From Pseudomonadota bacterium (GTDB lineage Bacteria; Bdellovibrionota_C; UBA2361; SZUA-149; DAOLCO01), in contig JAIYCX010000031.1 of the NCBI GenBank assembly GCA_027487795.1, positions 151,291 through 215,290 on the forward strand: DNA of 64,000 nucleotides, read 5' to 3'. Below are positions 55,370 through 64,000 of the stretch, piece by piece (the stretch's first letter is position 1; each line of letters opens with the position of its first letter). Position numbers and translations under genes: made by a program. The notes beneath the pieces are model-generated. The model searched no databases and had not been told where the DNA came from. It worked only from the letters and a program-made list of their open reading frames with translations.

Positions 55370-55504
55370 ATGAAAGGCTTTACTCTTTTTATAATTATTT
55401 TTCTTGGAATTTCTATTTTTTTCTTTAAATCAAATCCTTTTATTTCACTAATGTCTCTTCTAATACTACTTGGTGGATTATACTCTAACGGGAAGATGGG
55501 CTAA
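55370..55504 (+). CDS. 44-residue predicted membrane protein
   Basis: An open frame starting 3 bases after the phosphatase stop, ATG 55370 to TAA 55504: MKGFTLFIIIFLGISIFFF, a basic turn, then FISLMSLLILLGGLYS. Two hydrophobic helices in 44 residues. The gap to the convergent GT2 gene is one base. Coupling to the phosphatase gene supports it, but length limits certainty. Confidence 0.5.
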   Translation: MKGFTLFIIIFLGISIFFFKSNPFISLMSLLILLGGLYSNGKMG

Positions 55505-55505
55505 A

Positions 55506-56378
55506 TTAGCTTGTCTTTAATGTTTGAACTATTTTTCCTATTTCTTTAATAGAAGCTCTCTGTAATCGATCTTCCATATAAGACAGTAAATCAGGTGACT
55601 GATATCCAAATAACTTAGCGATATTAGAACCCCATTTTTTTTCAAATAACTTTGCTGCCTCAATATCTTTAGGTATTGGAGAAGGAGTCTCGTTATCTAC
55701 AGACCAAGTAGACTTACCATAAAAGTGGAGTACGTAACTGTTTAGAACATAGTATACAGGTATATTCTCTAAATAAGATCTCACGCTATAATCAGTATCT
55801 TCCCAACCAGCTGGGACAAATTGCTCATCAAAAAAACCTACAGAAGACAGGACTGTAAAAGGTATATTCACGCAATAATAAGGAGCGGTGTGTACTAATT
55901 TTAATCCTTGATTATTTCTTATATGAGTTTCCGCTACATCCTCAAGCTCCCTTTCAAATCCTAGGAACTCCTCTAGTTTCATAGACATTTGTAAGTTTAA
56001 ATTATTCTTACGATACTGAAATTGTGCATTTGATACTGGTAATCGAATTGCTCTTATTGGTACTTCAAATGGAGATAACCAATTTTTTGTAAAAATTATA
56101 TCATTATTTAATAAGAACAAATCTATTTTTGCTTCAAGTGACTTAGAGATAAGTATATTTGCGTTCTTTGAGAAAGGTAGCGGGACAGAATTTGAAATAA
56201 CATTTAGTTTTTCATGGTGGAAATTAATTTCTGAAAAACTATTATCATTATCGATAACGATTACACGGTCATTGTCTTCTAATGAAGTATTTCTAAAGAA
56301 ACTTTCTAAAGTTACTTTAGTATAGCTCTTAGAGCTTCTAAGATGAACCATTCCAAATAAAATGGGGTTTCTAGTCAT
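55506..56378 (-). CDS. family 2 glycosyltransferase
   Basis: 290 residues with a GT-A fold: VIVIDNDNSFS (nucleotide site), FLLNNDIIF (DxD-like NND), and GWEDTDYSVRSYL, the acidic ED motif near the catalytic base of GT2 enzymes. It lacks membrane helices. It overlaps wecB by 8 bases, so it probably uses UDP-GlcNAc- or UDP-ManNAc-derived sugars in a cell-surface glycan. Donor and acceptor unknown. Confidence 0.85.
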   Translation of the reverse strand: MTRNPILFGMVHLRSSKSYTKVTLESFFRNTSLEDNDRVIVIDNDNSFSEINFHHEKLNVISNSVPLPFSKNANILISKSLEAKIDLFLLNNDIIFTKNWLSPFEVPIRAIRLPVSNAQFQYRKNNLNLQMSMKLEEFLGFERELEDVAETHIRNNQGLKLVHTAPYYCVNIPFTVLSSVGFFDEQFVPAGWEDTDYSVRSYLENIPVYYVLNSYVLHFYGKSTWSVDNETPSPIPKDIEAAKLFEKKWGSNIAKLFGYQSPDLLSYMEDRLQRASIKEIGKIVQTLKTS

Positions 56379-57474
56379 TGTATAATTTACTTAATATAAT
56401 ATTTCTTATTCTAACTGCGGCTTTTCCATCCCAAAATTCAGGAATATTAGATTGTTTAATACTCTCTCCATTAAGTATAGAACTTAAAATCTTAAAAAGT
56501 TTTTCATGATCAGTACCAACTAAAAAGTTACTTCCCTCAGTTATCGTAACTGGTCTTTCTGTATTTTCTCTCATAGTAATACAAGGAACTTTTAAATAAG
56601 TTGTTTCTTCTTGAATTCCACCTGAATCTGTTACCACGCATCTAGAATTCTTAACTAATTTTATAAATTCCACATAACCTAGTGGGCCAGTTAATTTAAG
56701 ATTTTTATTTGTTTCTAGCTTATCTAAAAATCTAAATTCTTTTAATTTAGATTTTGTCCTAGGATGTATTGGAATCACTAAAGTAGTTGTTTTAGTAACT
56801 TCCTCTATAAACTTTACTATTTTTTCTAAATCTTCCTTTTTATCTACATTACTAGGTCTATGAAAAGTACTTACTATATAATCTTTATTAGTAAGATCTA
56901 AACTTTCTAAATAATCAGAGTTATCGATCTTAGGTAACATTCTATAGAGTGTGTCAATCATCACATTCCCAACAAGAAAATATTCACCTCTGATTTTTTC
57001 TTTTCTGAGATTATCCATTCCAGAAGGTTCCGTAACAAAAAGAAAATCAGATAACTCATCTGTTTCAATTCTGTTAATTTCTTCTGGCATTGTATTATCA
57101 AAGCTACGAAGACCTGACTCAACATGTGCTAGCTTTATTTTATTCTTACTAGCTGCCCTAGCTGAACCAACTGTTGAATTAACATCACCTACTACGATGA
57201 TAAGATCAGGAGAAAGCTCTGCGACGAGTTTACTTAAGCGAATATCGACTTCTTCTATGTGTTCTTCTCTAGAAAGAGAGCCTAAACCTAAAAAATAATC
57301 TGGCTTTTTAATTTCTAATTGTTCAAAAAAAACATCTGACATGTTGAAGTCAAAATGCTGTCCCGTATGAACAACGATTTGGGAAACTTTATCTACATCC
57401 CGGAAAGCGTCAAGCAAAGGCTTCACCTTCATAAAATTTGGTCTAGCACCTACAACATATAAAACTTTAAACAT
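56371..57474 (-). CDS. wecB: UDP-N-acetylglucosamine 2-epimerase
   Basis: Non-hydrolysing 2-epimerase making UDP-ManNAc, 367 residues. The start VVGARPNFMKVKPLL is the family signature, followed by HTGQHFDFNMSDVFF, VVGDVNSTVGSA, HVESGLRSFDNTMPEE and TDSGGIQEETTYL. It lies 3 bp after pgl and overlaps the GT2 gene by 8 bases, forming a four-gene unit (response regulator, pgl, wecB, GT2). Confidence 0.95.
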   Translation of the reverse strand: MFKVLYVVGARPNFMKVKPLLDAFRDVDKVSQIVVHTGQHFDFNMSDVFFEQLEIKKPDYFLGLGSLSREEHIEEVDIRLSKLVAELSPDLIIVVGDVNSTVGSARAASKNKIKLAHVESGLRSFDNTMPEEINRIETDELSDFLFVTEPSGMDNLRKEKIRGEYFLVGNVMIDTLYRMLPKIDNSDYLESLDLTNKDYIVSTFHRPSNVDKKEDLEKIVKFIEEVTKTTTLVIPIHPRTKSKLKEFRFLDKLETNKNLKLTGPLGYVEFIKLVKNSRCVVTDSGGIQEETTYLKVPCITMRENTERPVTITEGSNFLVGTDHEKLFKILSSILNGESIKQSNIPEFWDGKAAVRIRNIILSKLYND

Positions 57475-57477
57475 AAT

Positions 57478-58143
57478 CTAGATCAAATCACTTATAACAA
57501 AACAATTTTTAGAACTTAAAAAGAACTTAACAGGACAATCATATTCTGAAGTTATTTGATCATTAAATCTATTAAACGCTATTCTTTTTCCTTCACCAAT
57601 GAATAAAAGTACTATAGTCTTAGACTTTAAAAGAATAGGAAGACTTAATGTCATCCTACTAGAAGGTGGCTTCGGTGAATTATTAAAAATTAAAACTTTT
57701 TCTGCTTGCTCTTTAATTTCATTTAGATCTGGGAATAATCCTGCAATATGACCGTCCTCACCTACTCCTAAAAAAATAAGATCTAAAGAATAATCACACT
57801 CTTTTAAAAAACTTTCATATTCAGAAATACCTTTTAAAACATCCTTAGTATCAAATGAGAGTATACTACCTAATTCTGAAATATTCTTACCTTCACTAAG
57901 TGCTTCACTCACTACTTTATAATTACTATCTGGATGATCAGCTGGCACTATCCTCTCATCTAGCATAATAGCTTTAAAAGAGGATTTTCTATCTAATACA
58001 ATGTCCTTTAAAGCTTGAATTACAGAAACGATACTTCTACCACCACATAAACCAAGAGTAAAAGATGAGGTATCTGGAATAATATCTTGTAGTTGTTTTG
58101 ACAATTCAAATTCTTTTTGTAATTTGATATATTTTATAGACAT
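57478..58143 (-). CDS. pgl: 6-phosphogluconolactonase
   Basis: DevB/SOL-type lactonase of the pentose phosphate pathway, 221 residues. Blocks TLGLCGGRSIVSVI, ILSFD and DLIFLGVGEDGHIAGLFPDL and SRMTLSLPILL are typical. zwf and gnd are not in this window; rpiA at 61596 belongs to the same pathway. It is 4 bp downstream of the response regulator gene. Confidence 0.9.
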   Translation of the reverse strand: MSIKYIKLQKEFELSKQLQDIIPDTSSFTLGLCGGRSIVSVIQALKDIVLDRKSSFKAIMLDERIVPADHPDSNYKVVSEALSEGKNISELGSILSFDTKDVLKGISEYESFLKECDYSLDLIFLGVGEDGHIAGLFPDLNEIKEQAEKVLIFNNSPKPPSSRMTLSLPILLKSKTIVLLFIGEGKRIAFNRFNDQITSEYDCPVKFFLSSKNCFVISDLI

Positions 58144-58147
58144 AAAA

Positions 58148-58858
58148 CTAATCTTTATCTTTTGAATACATCTTTATATCTTCTGAATAAGTTGATTCTT
58201 TATCAATATTAATTTTCGTTAAAGAATCCATAGCTTTTTCTAGTCTAATAACTTCTTCTTTTAGACTAGAAATTCTTGCCAAGCTATTTTCTCTCTCTAT
58301 GATTCCTAGTATCATTTTTATAGTAGCTATAGGCTGAACTAAAGAATCAAAAGCAGTAGCCTGATAACTATCTCTTACTTTTATTCTTTCTTTTTGTAAT
58401 AATTGAGCTTGTAACGATAATATTTCATCTTTTGATTTTCTTAAATCATCAGACTGCTTGTTTAGCATTCTAGTTAGATTACATATTCTTAGTAATACAT
58501 TTAATCTAGCCTTAAACTCTTTGGCATTAAAAGGTTTAGTAATATAATCGTCTGCGCCATTTTCTAAGAGTCTTACTAAAACATCTTTATCATTGATAGA
58601 AGTTAATACAAGAATCGGAGTAAAAAGTTCTTGTTCTCTTTTACGATATTCTAATATGAGTTCCTCACCGCCCAACTCAGGCATCATAAGGTCTGTAATA
58701 ATTAAATCAAACGTTGAGTCAGCTAAGATAGATAAACCGTCCTTCCCATTAACTGCTTCTGTTACTTGATGACCCGCCCCAATAACAACTTTAGAAATAA
58801 TAAATCTTACAGATTCATCATCCTCAATTACCAGTACTTTTTTAGGGCTTAAATTCAT
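58148..58858 (-). CDS. response regulator with receiver and coiled-coil domain
   Basis: 236 residues. The receiver domain (1-125) has Asp13-Asp14, phosphoacceptor Asp56 (LIITDLMMPE), Thr86 and Lys108 (YITKPF). The remainder is a predicted coiled coil (about 130-225) with no DNA-binding domain or enzyme, so output must be by protein contact. It heads the unit that contains pgl, wecB and a GT2 gene. Confidence 0.88.
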   Translation of the reverse strand: MNLSPKKVLVIEDDESVRFIISKVVIGAGHQVTEAVNGKDGLSILADSTFDLIITDLMMPELGGEELILEYRKREQELFTPILVLTSINDKDVLVRLLENGADDYITKPFNAKEFKARLNVLLRICNLTRMLNKQSDDLRKSKDEILSLQAQLLQKERIKVRDSYQATAFDSLVQPIATIKMILGIIERENSLARISSLKEEVIRLEKAMDSLTKINIDKESTYSEDIKMYSKDKD

Positions 58859-58933
58859 ATTTGAATAGTTTTTATTTTAGATATTTCTACTATGAATTTC
58901 CGTTTTTGGGAATTTATAGTATGAGATCATCAT

Positions 58934-60079
58934 ATGCTTTCCGAATTAAAACTTTGCTTTATTCCCTTTGCTTTATCAAGATTACTATTTTTTGCAGTAG
59001 TTGTTATTGTTGCGAGCAATATTAAAACGGAATTACCTGCCAGAGGCGGCTCTATTTTTCATGTTGAAGCTGGTCTAAAGTATGAAGAAGTTAAATCCAA
59101 TATTACTAATATTTTGCTTCAAGGTGATGCTGCCTGGTACTTAGAAATATCAAAATATTCCTATCCTGAGATTAACGAAAACAACTTAAATGAAAAAAAT
59201 ACTCCAAAACACTGGGTCTTTTATCCTTTATTTCCAATATTCGTTTCCATTTTAGGACTCTTCTTACCCAGCCTAATTAGTGCACTCATTATAAACAGCA
59301 CATTGCTTTTATTATCTTTAGTTTTATTAGTTAAACTTGGTAAATTAAGAAATTTTGATGAGAGAAAACTAAAGTTAACTTGTTATTTTCTATGTTTTCA
59401 TCCTTTAAGCTACTTTTTATCTACTCCTCATTCAGAGTCTGTTTTTTTATTCTTACTCACCCTAACAGTTTATTTAATAGAAAGACTAAATAAACTGCAC
59501 TTTATTAGCTGGGCATTGCTCTTAATTACTAGACCAAGTGGCATACTTGCTTCTCCAGGATTATTTATTCACTATTTATTGAAGAAAAAAGATCAAAAGA
59601 TATCAATACTTGGTTTCTCAATGCTCTTAATACCTCTTTCTCTGTTCTATTATTTTCTTTACACAATAACAGGTGATCCACTAATTAGTTTTACAAACCA
59701 AAAATTTTGGGGTCGAGAAACTTTAAATTTATCAAATTTTAACTTTAATAATATTTCTTTATTTAAACCTTGGAGCAGCAACTTAGTTCACGCTATTTTA
59801 ATTACTCTCTCGGTATTATCTGCAACCTTACTAACTAAGAAAAAAGATTGGGGTTTAGTATTAATAATACTTTTACCTCTAGTCGTTCCAAGTATGGGAG
59901 GTTCCTTACTATCTATTGGAAGATATTCTCTTGCATTATTTCCTATCTATCTAGGGCTAGTATCTATAAAAGATAAAAATTTGAATAATTTTGGCTACAC
60001 ATACTTAGCAATCTCGTCATTTATATATGGTACTATGTGTCTTTGCTACGCTTTGGGCGTATCTTTTGCGCTAACATAA
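58934..60079 (+). CDS. PIG-V-like GT-C mannosyltransferase-type membrane protein
   Basis: 381 residues with about nine hydrophobic segments. QGDAAWYLEISKYSYP (near residue 65) carries the acidic D-x-x-W-Y motif of GT-C enzymes and HWVFYPLFPIFV matches the bacterial PIG-V-type pattern. These proteins transfer sugars from polyprenyl-phosphate donors; the substrate is not known. It is divergent from the response regulator, 75 bp away. Confidence 0.75.
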   Translation: MLSELKLCFIPFALSRLLFFAVVVIVASNIKTELPARGGSIFHVEAGLKYEEVKSNITNILLQGDAAWYLEISKYSYPEINENNLNEKNTPKHWVFYPLFPIFVSILGLFLPSLISALIINSTLLLLSLVLLVKLGKLRNFDERKLKLTCYFLCFHPLSYFLSTPHSESVFLFLLTLTVYLIERLNKLHFISWALLLITRPSGILASPGLFIHYLLKKKDQKISILGFSMLLIPLSLFYYFLYTITGDPLISFTNQKFWGRETLNLSNFNFNNISLFKPWSSNLVHAILITLSVLSATLLTKKKDWGLVLIILLPLVVPSMGGSLLSIGRYSLALFPIYLGLVSIKDKNLNNFGYTYLAISSFIYGTMCLCYALGVSFALT

Positions 60080-60265
60080 CCCCGAGATCCCACACGGAAT
60101 CACTGTCACTTAATAAACATAGTCCTAATTTAATACCTTGCTAGATTCTTGAACACTCTCTAACATGAATCTCATCAGTAAGGTGAGCTGTTGCATTTAT
60201 TCAGTATTTAATGCCGGCAAACAAAAAGTCGTACAACTAATACTTAATATTTGAGGATATAAATT

Positions 60266-61570
60266 ATGAATAAACAAACCAAAAGGAATCGCGCGTGGCA
60301 GCTACTTTTAGCTCCCGCGATACTAACAAGTAGCTCAGTCATAGCAGAAGAAGCAGTAGTTTCTCCAATAAATAGCGGTGATACATCATGGCTACTTATT
60401 TCATCAGCACTAGTAATGTTCATGACTCCTGGATTAGCTTTTTTCTATGGTGGAATGGTTAGAGGTAAGAATGTTGTCTCTTTAATTTTCCAATCACTAG
60501 TTGCTCTACCTGTTATTACTTTTACTTGGTACATTGTTGGTTATTCTCTTTCTTTTGGAAAAGGTAGCGGACTAATTGGTGGAACACAGTGGATGTTTTT
60601 TGACAATGTAGATGCAGCGCCTTATTCATTTTATGGAGCAACAATACCTCATGTTCTTTTTGCAATTTACCAATGTATGTTTGCTATCATAACTCCAGCT
60701 TTAGTTTCAGGCGCATTTGCAGAAAGACTTAAGTTTAAAAGTTATTTATACTTTTTAGTACTTTGGTCCTTATTTGTATATTCTCCAGTTTGTCACTGGG
60801 TATGGGGAGAAGGTGGATTTTTAAGAGATGGGGGCACTTTAGACTTTGCTGGTGGGCTTGTAGTTCATATGACAGCAGGTTTTTCTGCTCTAGCTGCGTC
60901 TTTTGCACTAGGTAAAAGAAAAGACTTCGGCACTGCTGATACTTCTCCTTCTAGTGTTCCACTAATTGCTATCGGAACTGGCATACTTTGGTTTGGTTGG
61001 TTTGGATTTAATGGTGGATCAGCTATCGCTTCTAACGAACTAGCAGTTAATGCATTTAGCGCTACTCACTTAGCTGCATGTTCAGCTATGTTTGTATGGA
61101 TGATGCTTGACTGGATATTTAAAGGTAAACCAAATTTAACAGGCGCTTGTATTGGTGCTGTTGTTGGACTAGTTGCAGTTACACCAGCGTCAGGTTTTGT
61201 TACTCCTGGATCAGGTCTTCTTATCGGAGCACTCGGAGCACTTGTCGCTAACTTTGCAGCAATGCTAAGAGGTAATAAGTTTGACGATTCACTAGATGTA
61301 TTTGCTTGTCATGGATTAGGTGGATTCGTAGGTATTCTTTCAGTTGGTCTATTAGGGACAACTTCAGTAAACTCACTAGGAGCAGATGCTAGTAGTTCAC
61401 TATTCATGAACCAACTAAAATCTGGTCTTATTGTTGCCGTTTATTCTTTCGTTATCACTTTTATTATTTTTAAAGTTATTGAAGTAATAATTGGGAACAG
61501 ACTATCTTCTGACGAAGAAGAAGAAGGTTCAGACTCAGTTGACCACGGCGAAAAGGCTTATACGGTTTAA
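60266..61570 (+). CDS. amtB: ammonium transporter AmtB
   Basis: 434-residue Amt/MEP/Rh channel. A signal-like N-terminus (LLLAPAILTSSSVIA) is followed by eleven membrane helices; blocks include GLAFFYGGMVRGKNVVS, GAFAERLKFKSYLYF, DFAGGLVVHMTAGFSALAAS and DVFACHGLGGFVGIL. The cytoplasmic tail is acidic (SSDEEEEGSDS). The usual partner glnK is not in the next gene positions. The 186-bp spacer upstream shows a near miss to a sigma-54 site, recorded among rejected items. Confidence 0.96.
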   Translation: MNKQTKRNRAWQLLLAPAILTSSSVIAEEAVVSPINSGDTSWLLISSALVMFMTPGLAFFYGGMVRGKNVVSLIFQSLVALPVITFTWYIVGYSLSFGKGSGLIGGTQWMFFDNVDAAPYSFYGATIPHVLFAIYQCMFAIITPALVSGAFAERLKFKSYLYFLVLWSLFVYSPVCHWVWGEGGFLRDGGTLDFAGGLVVHMTAGFSALAASFALGKRKDFGTADTSPSSVPLIAIGTGILWFGWFGFNGGSAIASNELAVNAFSATHLAACSAMFVWMMLDWIFKGKPNLTGACIGAVVGLVAVTPASGFVTPGSGLLIGALGALVANFAAMLRGNKFDDSLDVFACHGLGGFVGILSVGLLGTTSVNSLGADASSSLFMNQLKSGLIVAVYSFVITFIIFKVIEVIIGNRLSSDEEEEGSDSVDHGEKAYTV

Positions 61571-61588
61571 TTAGCCTATAAAATTAGC

Positions 61589-61617
61589 AAGTAGCCTAAG
61601 CTCGTACTAGGCTACTT
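61589..61617. terminator. bidirectional hairpin terminator between amtB and rpiA
   Basis: AAGTAGCCTA (61589-61598) and TAGGCTACTT (61608-61617) form a perfect 10-bp stem with a 9-base loop, in the gap between the convergent amtB and rpiA and overlapping the end of rpiA. It can serve both directions. Confidence 0.65.
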
Positions 61618-62285
61618 ACTTCCCCATCCTTATTTGAGCAGCAAAATATTCTCATATTAGAAAATCCAGAAAAGAGTCCGTGCTCAACAACACCAGTTAT
61701 TAATTTAATTTTATTTCCTAAGTCCACATCTAGCTTAGGAAAAGTACAATCCAAAATTAAATTACCGCTCTCAGAGAACAATGGTCCATAAAAATTACTT
61801 CCTGTTCTCTTTGTAATTTCCTTAACACCAAGTTTTAATAACTCTGCACTAACGTAAGAAAGTGATGAAGGTATAATTTCTATAGGTAGAGCATACTTAC
61901 TACCTAAAGTTTGAACTAACTTATCTTCCGTCACGGCCAGTACAAATTCTTTTGAAGATTTAGCTATTATTTTCTCCTTAAGAAGTGCCCCTCCCCTGCC
62001 CTTAATCAAATTCCAATGAGGATCAACTTCATCCGCCCCATCGAAACACCAATCAAGAACTAAACCATCATATAAACTAATAATATCAATTCCAAGCTTT
62101 AATGCTATCTCAGTAGATGCAAGTGAGGTAGAAACTCCTCTCACCTTAATACCTTCTTTCGCTACTCTTTCTCCAATTTTTTTTATAATCAATTCGGCCG
62201 TAGTTGCTGTACCAAAACCGATAGTCTGACCCGGTTTTACCAAATTAGATATTTCTGTTGCAAGCTTATCTCTTAATTCCATCAA
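61596..62285 (-). CDS. rpiA: ribose-5-phosphate isomerase A
   Basis: 229 residues. IGFGTATTAELIIKKI, DWCFDGADEVDPHWNLIKGR and RGGALLKEKI contain the RpiA substrate and catalytic motifs (the Asp-Gly-Ala-Asp block and the catalytic Lys-Gly-Arg-Gly-Gly). It feeds ribose 5-phosphate to nucleotide synthesis. It overlaps the acyl-CoA dehydrogenase by 4 bases. It shares a pathway with pgl at 57478. Confidence 0.94.
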   Translation of the reverse strand: MMELRDKLATEISNLVKPGQTIGFGTATTAELIIKKIGERVAKEGIKVRGVSTSLASTEIALKLGIDIISLYDGLVLDWCFDGADEVDPHWNLIKGRGGALLKEKIIAKSSKEFVLAVTEDKLVQTLGSKYALPIEIIPSSLSYVSAELLKLGVKEITKRTGSNFYGPLFSESGNLILDCTFPKLDVDLGNKIKLITGVVEHGLFSGFSNMRIFCCSNKDGEVSSLVRA

Positions 62286-63418
62286 CTATAAATCTCCTTA
62301 ACTAAAACTCTTTCCATAATTTGAGTGGTACCACCACCGATAGTGTTTAATCTCAAATCCCTTAACCATCTTGCTGGTGAGTACTCTGTAGTATAACCAT
62401 AGCCTCCGTGAAGCTGAAGACAAAAATTTGCCATCGTAAATGCATCTTCACACAAAAATCTTTTGATATGACTAACTTCTTTCCTACAATACTCGCCCTT
62501 ATCTAACTTATCAGCAGCTTGATAAATCATATTACGGGCGAGTAATAACTTAGCTTTAAAACTTAAAAGAATATCTTTATTAGCTTGATATGAACTAACA
62601 GGCTTACCAAAAACTAATCTATCATTAGTATATGAGATAGTAGACTTGATACATTCATTAATACCCCCTAATGACAAACATGATAACATCAATCTCTCCC
62701 ATTCTAATGAAGACATAGCCTGTTTCCACCCATCACCCTCTGCTCCTAAAAGAAAATCTTTATGTACATGAACATCTTCAAATACTAGCTCTGCCGTATC
62801 CGATGAGTACCAACCTAACTTATCTAAAGTTCTAGATACTTTAAAACCTGGTAAAGATGTATTAACTAAAAATGTTGAAAAAGCTTTGTTTGATTTCTCA
62901 TTAGAAGTTCTGGCAAAAACTAAAACAAATGAAGCTCTTTTGCCATTCGTAATAAAAATTTTAGAGCCATTTAAAATATAATAGTCACCAGATTTTACAG
63001 CTTTTGTTTTGATACCCGTTAAATCGCTACCAGAATCTGGCTCTGTAAATGCATATGCTCCTATTGCTTGCCCACTAATAGCTTTATTTAGCCATGCTTC
63101 TTTTGCTTCCTTACTTCCGTATCTAGCTAAGGTAGGAGTGATCACTAAGCTGTGCATATTAAAGCCTGTAGTAAATCCCAAACTAGGAACTCTGCCAAAA
63201 GCCTCAGACCATAAAGCTGCATATCTATAACCTAGATTTAATCCACCATCTTTCTCCTGCAGTAAAATCCCTGTATAACCAGCCGAAGCTAAAGTTTCGA
63301 ATACAGATGAAGGGAAATTATGATTTCCTTCCCAGCTATCAACATATGGATTTATCTCTTTATCAAAAAACTGATTTATACTTTCGACAAAGAGAGTTTC
63401 TTCTTGAGATCTATACAT
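62282..63418 (-). CDS. acyl-CoA dehydrogenase
   Basis: 378-residue FAD enzyme of the acyl-CoA dehydrogenase family. Motifs are AYAFTEPDSGSDLTGIKTKA (flavin/substrate site), FITNGKRASF and the C-terminal block LHGGYGYTTEYSPARWLRDL with the catalytic Glu. Standard length. The acyl substrate is not determined. It overlaps rpiA by 4 bases and is divergent from the DUF59 gene with an 89-bp gap. Confidence 0.93.
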   Translation of the reverse strand: MYRSQEETLFVESINQFFDKEINPYVDSWEGNHNFPSSVFETLASAGYTGILLQEKDGGLNLGYRYAALWSEAFGRVPSLGFTTGFNMHSLVITPTLARYGSKEAKEAWLNKAISGQAIGAYAFTEPDSGSDLTGIKTKAVKSGDYYILNGSKIFITNGKRASFVLVFARTSNEKSNKAFSTFLVNTSLPGFKVSRTLDKLGWYSSDTAELVFEDVHVHKDFLLGAEGDGWKQAMSSLEWERLMLSCLSLGGINECIKSTISYTNDRLVFGKPVSSYQANKDILLSFKAKLLLARNMIYQAADKLDKGEYCRKEVSHIKRFLCEDAFTMANFCLQLHGGYGYTTEYSPARWLRDLRLNTIGGGTTQIMERVLVKEIYS

Positions 63419-63507
63419 AATTTACAAAATTAAGAGATAATGGTGCTTATTTACCCTAAAGCATATAAAGTTATAGTAATCTAAAAAGAAAAAAATTTCA
63501 CGAAAAA

Positions 63508-63798
63508 ATGATAAAAAAAGAAGAAGTAATTGAACTAATCAAAACTATCTACGATCCAGAGCTTTTTATCGATATCTGGACCCTTGGTCTAATCTACGAA
63601 ATTGATATCAATGAAGAGAAAATTGATGTCAAGATGACATTCACCTCTATGGCGTGTCCCGCAGGTCCAGAGCTAGTTGGTGAAGTAAAAGAAAAATTAT
63701 TAACCATACCAGAAATAAAAGTAGTAGATGTCGAGGTAGTATTCGATCCACCATGGGAGCCAACTGAAGAGCTTAAAGGGTTAATGGGCATACTGTAG
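63508..63798 (+). CDS. DUF59 (MIP18/SufT-type) metal-sulfur cluster assembly protein
   Basis: 96 residues: the DUF59 fold with TIYDPELFIDIWTLGLIYEI and MTFTSMACPAG, the motif with the conserved Cys seen in SufT/PaaD-like proteins. These help insert Fe-S clusters; here the exact target is unknown. The gene is 28 bp before a response regulator. It can be linked functionally to nadA and the cysteine desulfurase only by theme, not by position. Confidence 0.85.
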   Translation: MIKKEEVIELIKTIYDPELFIDIWTLGLIYEIDINEEKIDVKMTFTSMACPAGPELVGEVKEKLLTIPEIKVVDVEVVFDPPWEPTEELKGLMGIL

Positions 63799-63826
63799 AA
63801 GAAAAGACAGTGAGAAAAGCATAATA

Positions 63827-64000
63827 ATGAAAGAACCAAAAATAGAAGAAGGTACTCTATTAATAGTTGATGACGAACCAGAAGTCGCTAGAGTTCTGGA
63901 GAGATCTCTTAGAAAAAATTCTTTTCAAGGCTCTATTATTTTAGCTCATGATTCAGATAAAGCTCTTTCAATAGTAAAAACAAAAAAACCTGAAGTCGCG
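63827..64000 (+). CDS. response regulator receiver domain (5' part, cut by window end)
   Basis: 58 codons from ATG 63827 to the window edge: MKEPKIEEGTLLIVDDEPEV starts a receiver domain with the acidic Asp15-Asp16 pair, and EVARVLERSLRK continues its first helix. The phosphoacceptor lies beyond the edge. Its output domain cannot be seen. Confidence 0.8.
   Translation, partial: MKEPKIEEGTLLIVDDEPEVARVLERSLRKNSFQGSIILAHDSDKALSIVKTKKPEVA

Noticed and set aside
60176..60200. Sigma-54-like AGGTG...TTGC before amtB
   Set aside because: The GG and GC are separated by 9 rather than 10 bases and the -24 element lacks TGGC, so it does not qualify.
1..64000. CRISPR array, rRNA operon, intact insertion sequence or prophage
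   Set aside because: No regularly spaced direct repeats, no rRNA-like sequence, no transposase, integrase or phage structural gene were seen.

Overview
This is an AT-rich bacterial chromosome segment, densely packed and about 90% coding. It has no rRNA, no CRISPR array, and no intact transposon or prophage. The gene set points to a motile, didermic (LPS-type) bacterium: an Mla lipid-transport operon, several lipoproteins, an ArnT-like glycosyltransferase and a full flagellar export/switch operon. The AddAB pair of the alphaproteobacterial type, a Kazal-type inhibitor lipoprotein, many receiver and HDOD proteins and sigma-54-like flagellar promoters suggest a lineage of the former Deltaproteobacteria or a relative (for example Bdellovibrionota or Myxococcota). 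That placement is an inference from gene content, not a demonstrated assignment.

Layout. 1-1096: 5' part of parC (minus strand). 1275-3466: SulP anion transporter plus beta-carbonic anhydrase. 3477-3635: a 159-bp element with long inverted ends, with a short relative at 4640-4666; together they bracket an inositol-monophosphatase-family gene. 4704-6863: accessory islet of a YhcG-type nuclease and RadC, next to tRNA-Leu(TAA), whose 3' end is partly duplicated 103 bp away. 6900-13157: ArnT-like transferase, pgpA, a zinc aminopeptidase lipoprotein, a Kazal lipoprotein, a highly structured 270-bp spacer and an RNase II/R-family exonuclease. 13159-18902: addB-addA. 19015-25392: small proteins, plsC, a glycine-zipper lipoprotein, a conserved unknown, nadA and a cysteine desulfurase. 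25458-28521: GNAT protein, phosphoribosyltransferase-like protein, fumC. 28666-33709: HDOD protein, four tiny pilin-like genes, a CheY-like receiver, tmk. 33706-38011: flippase-like membrane protein, eno, ftsB-dciA-tyrS.

38048-43051 (minus): mlaE-mlaF-mlaD-lipoprotein, running on into a sugar-nucleotide epimerase and a secreted protein of three eight-cysteine repeats. 43168-54728 (plus): motA, an unknown membrane protein, a shortened MotB-like protein, then fliL-M-N-O-P-Q-R, flhB-flhA-flhG, a small membrane protein and fliA. flhF is missing from its usual place. 54785-60079: LMW phosphatase, GT2 transferase, wecB, pgl, a response regulator and a GT-C mannosyltransferase-like protein. 60266-64000: amtB, rpiA, acyl-CoA dehydrogenase, a DUF59 protein and the start of a response regulator.

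The points most worth a second look are the three-gene stator locus with a MotB that lacks a recognisable peptidoglycan-binding domain, the pilin-like cluster whose last member looks like a beta-solenoid, the triple eight-cysteine secreted protein attached to the Mla operon, and the structured repeat elements at 3477-3635, 6671-6797 and 10703-10987. All calls come from reading the sequence; no database search was run.
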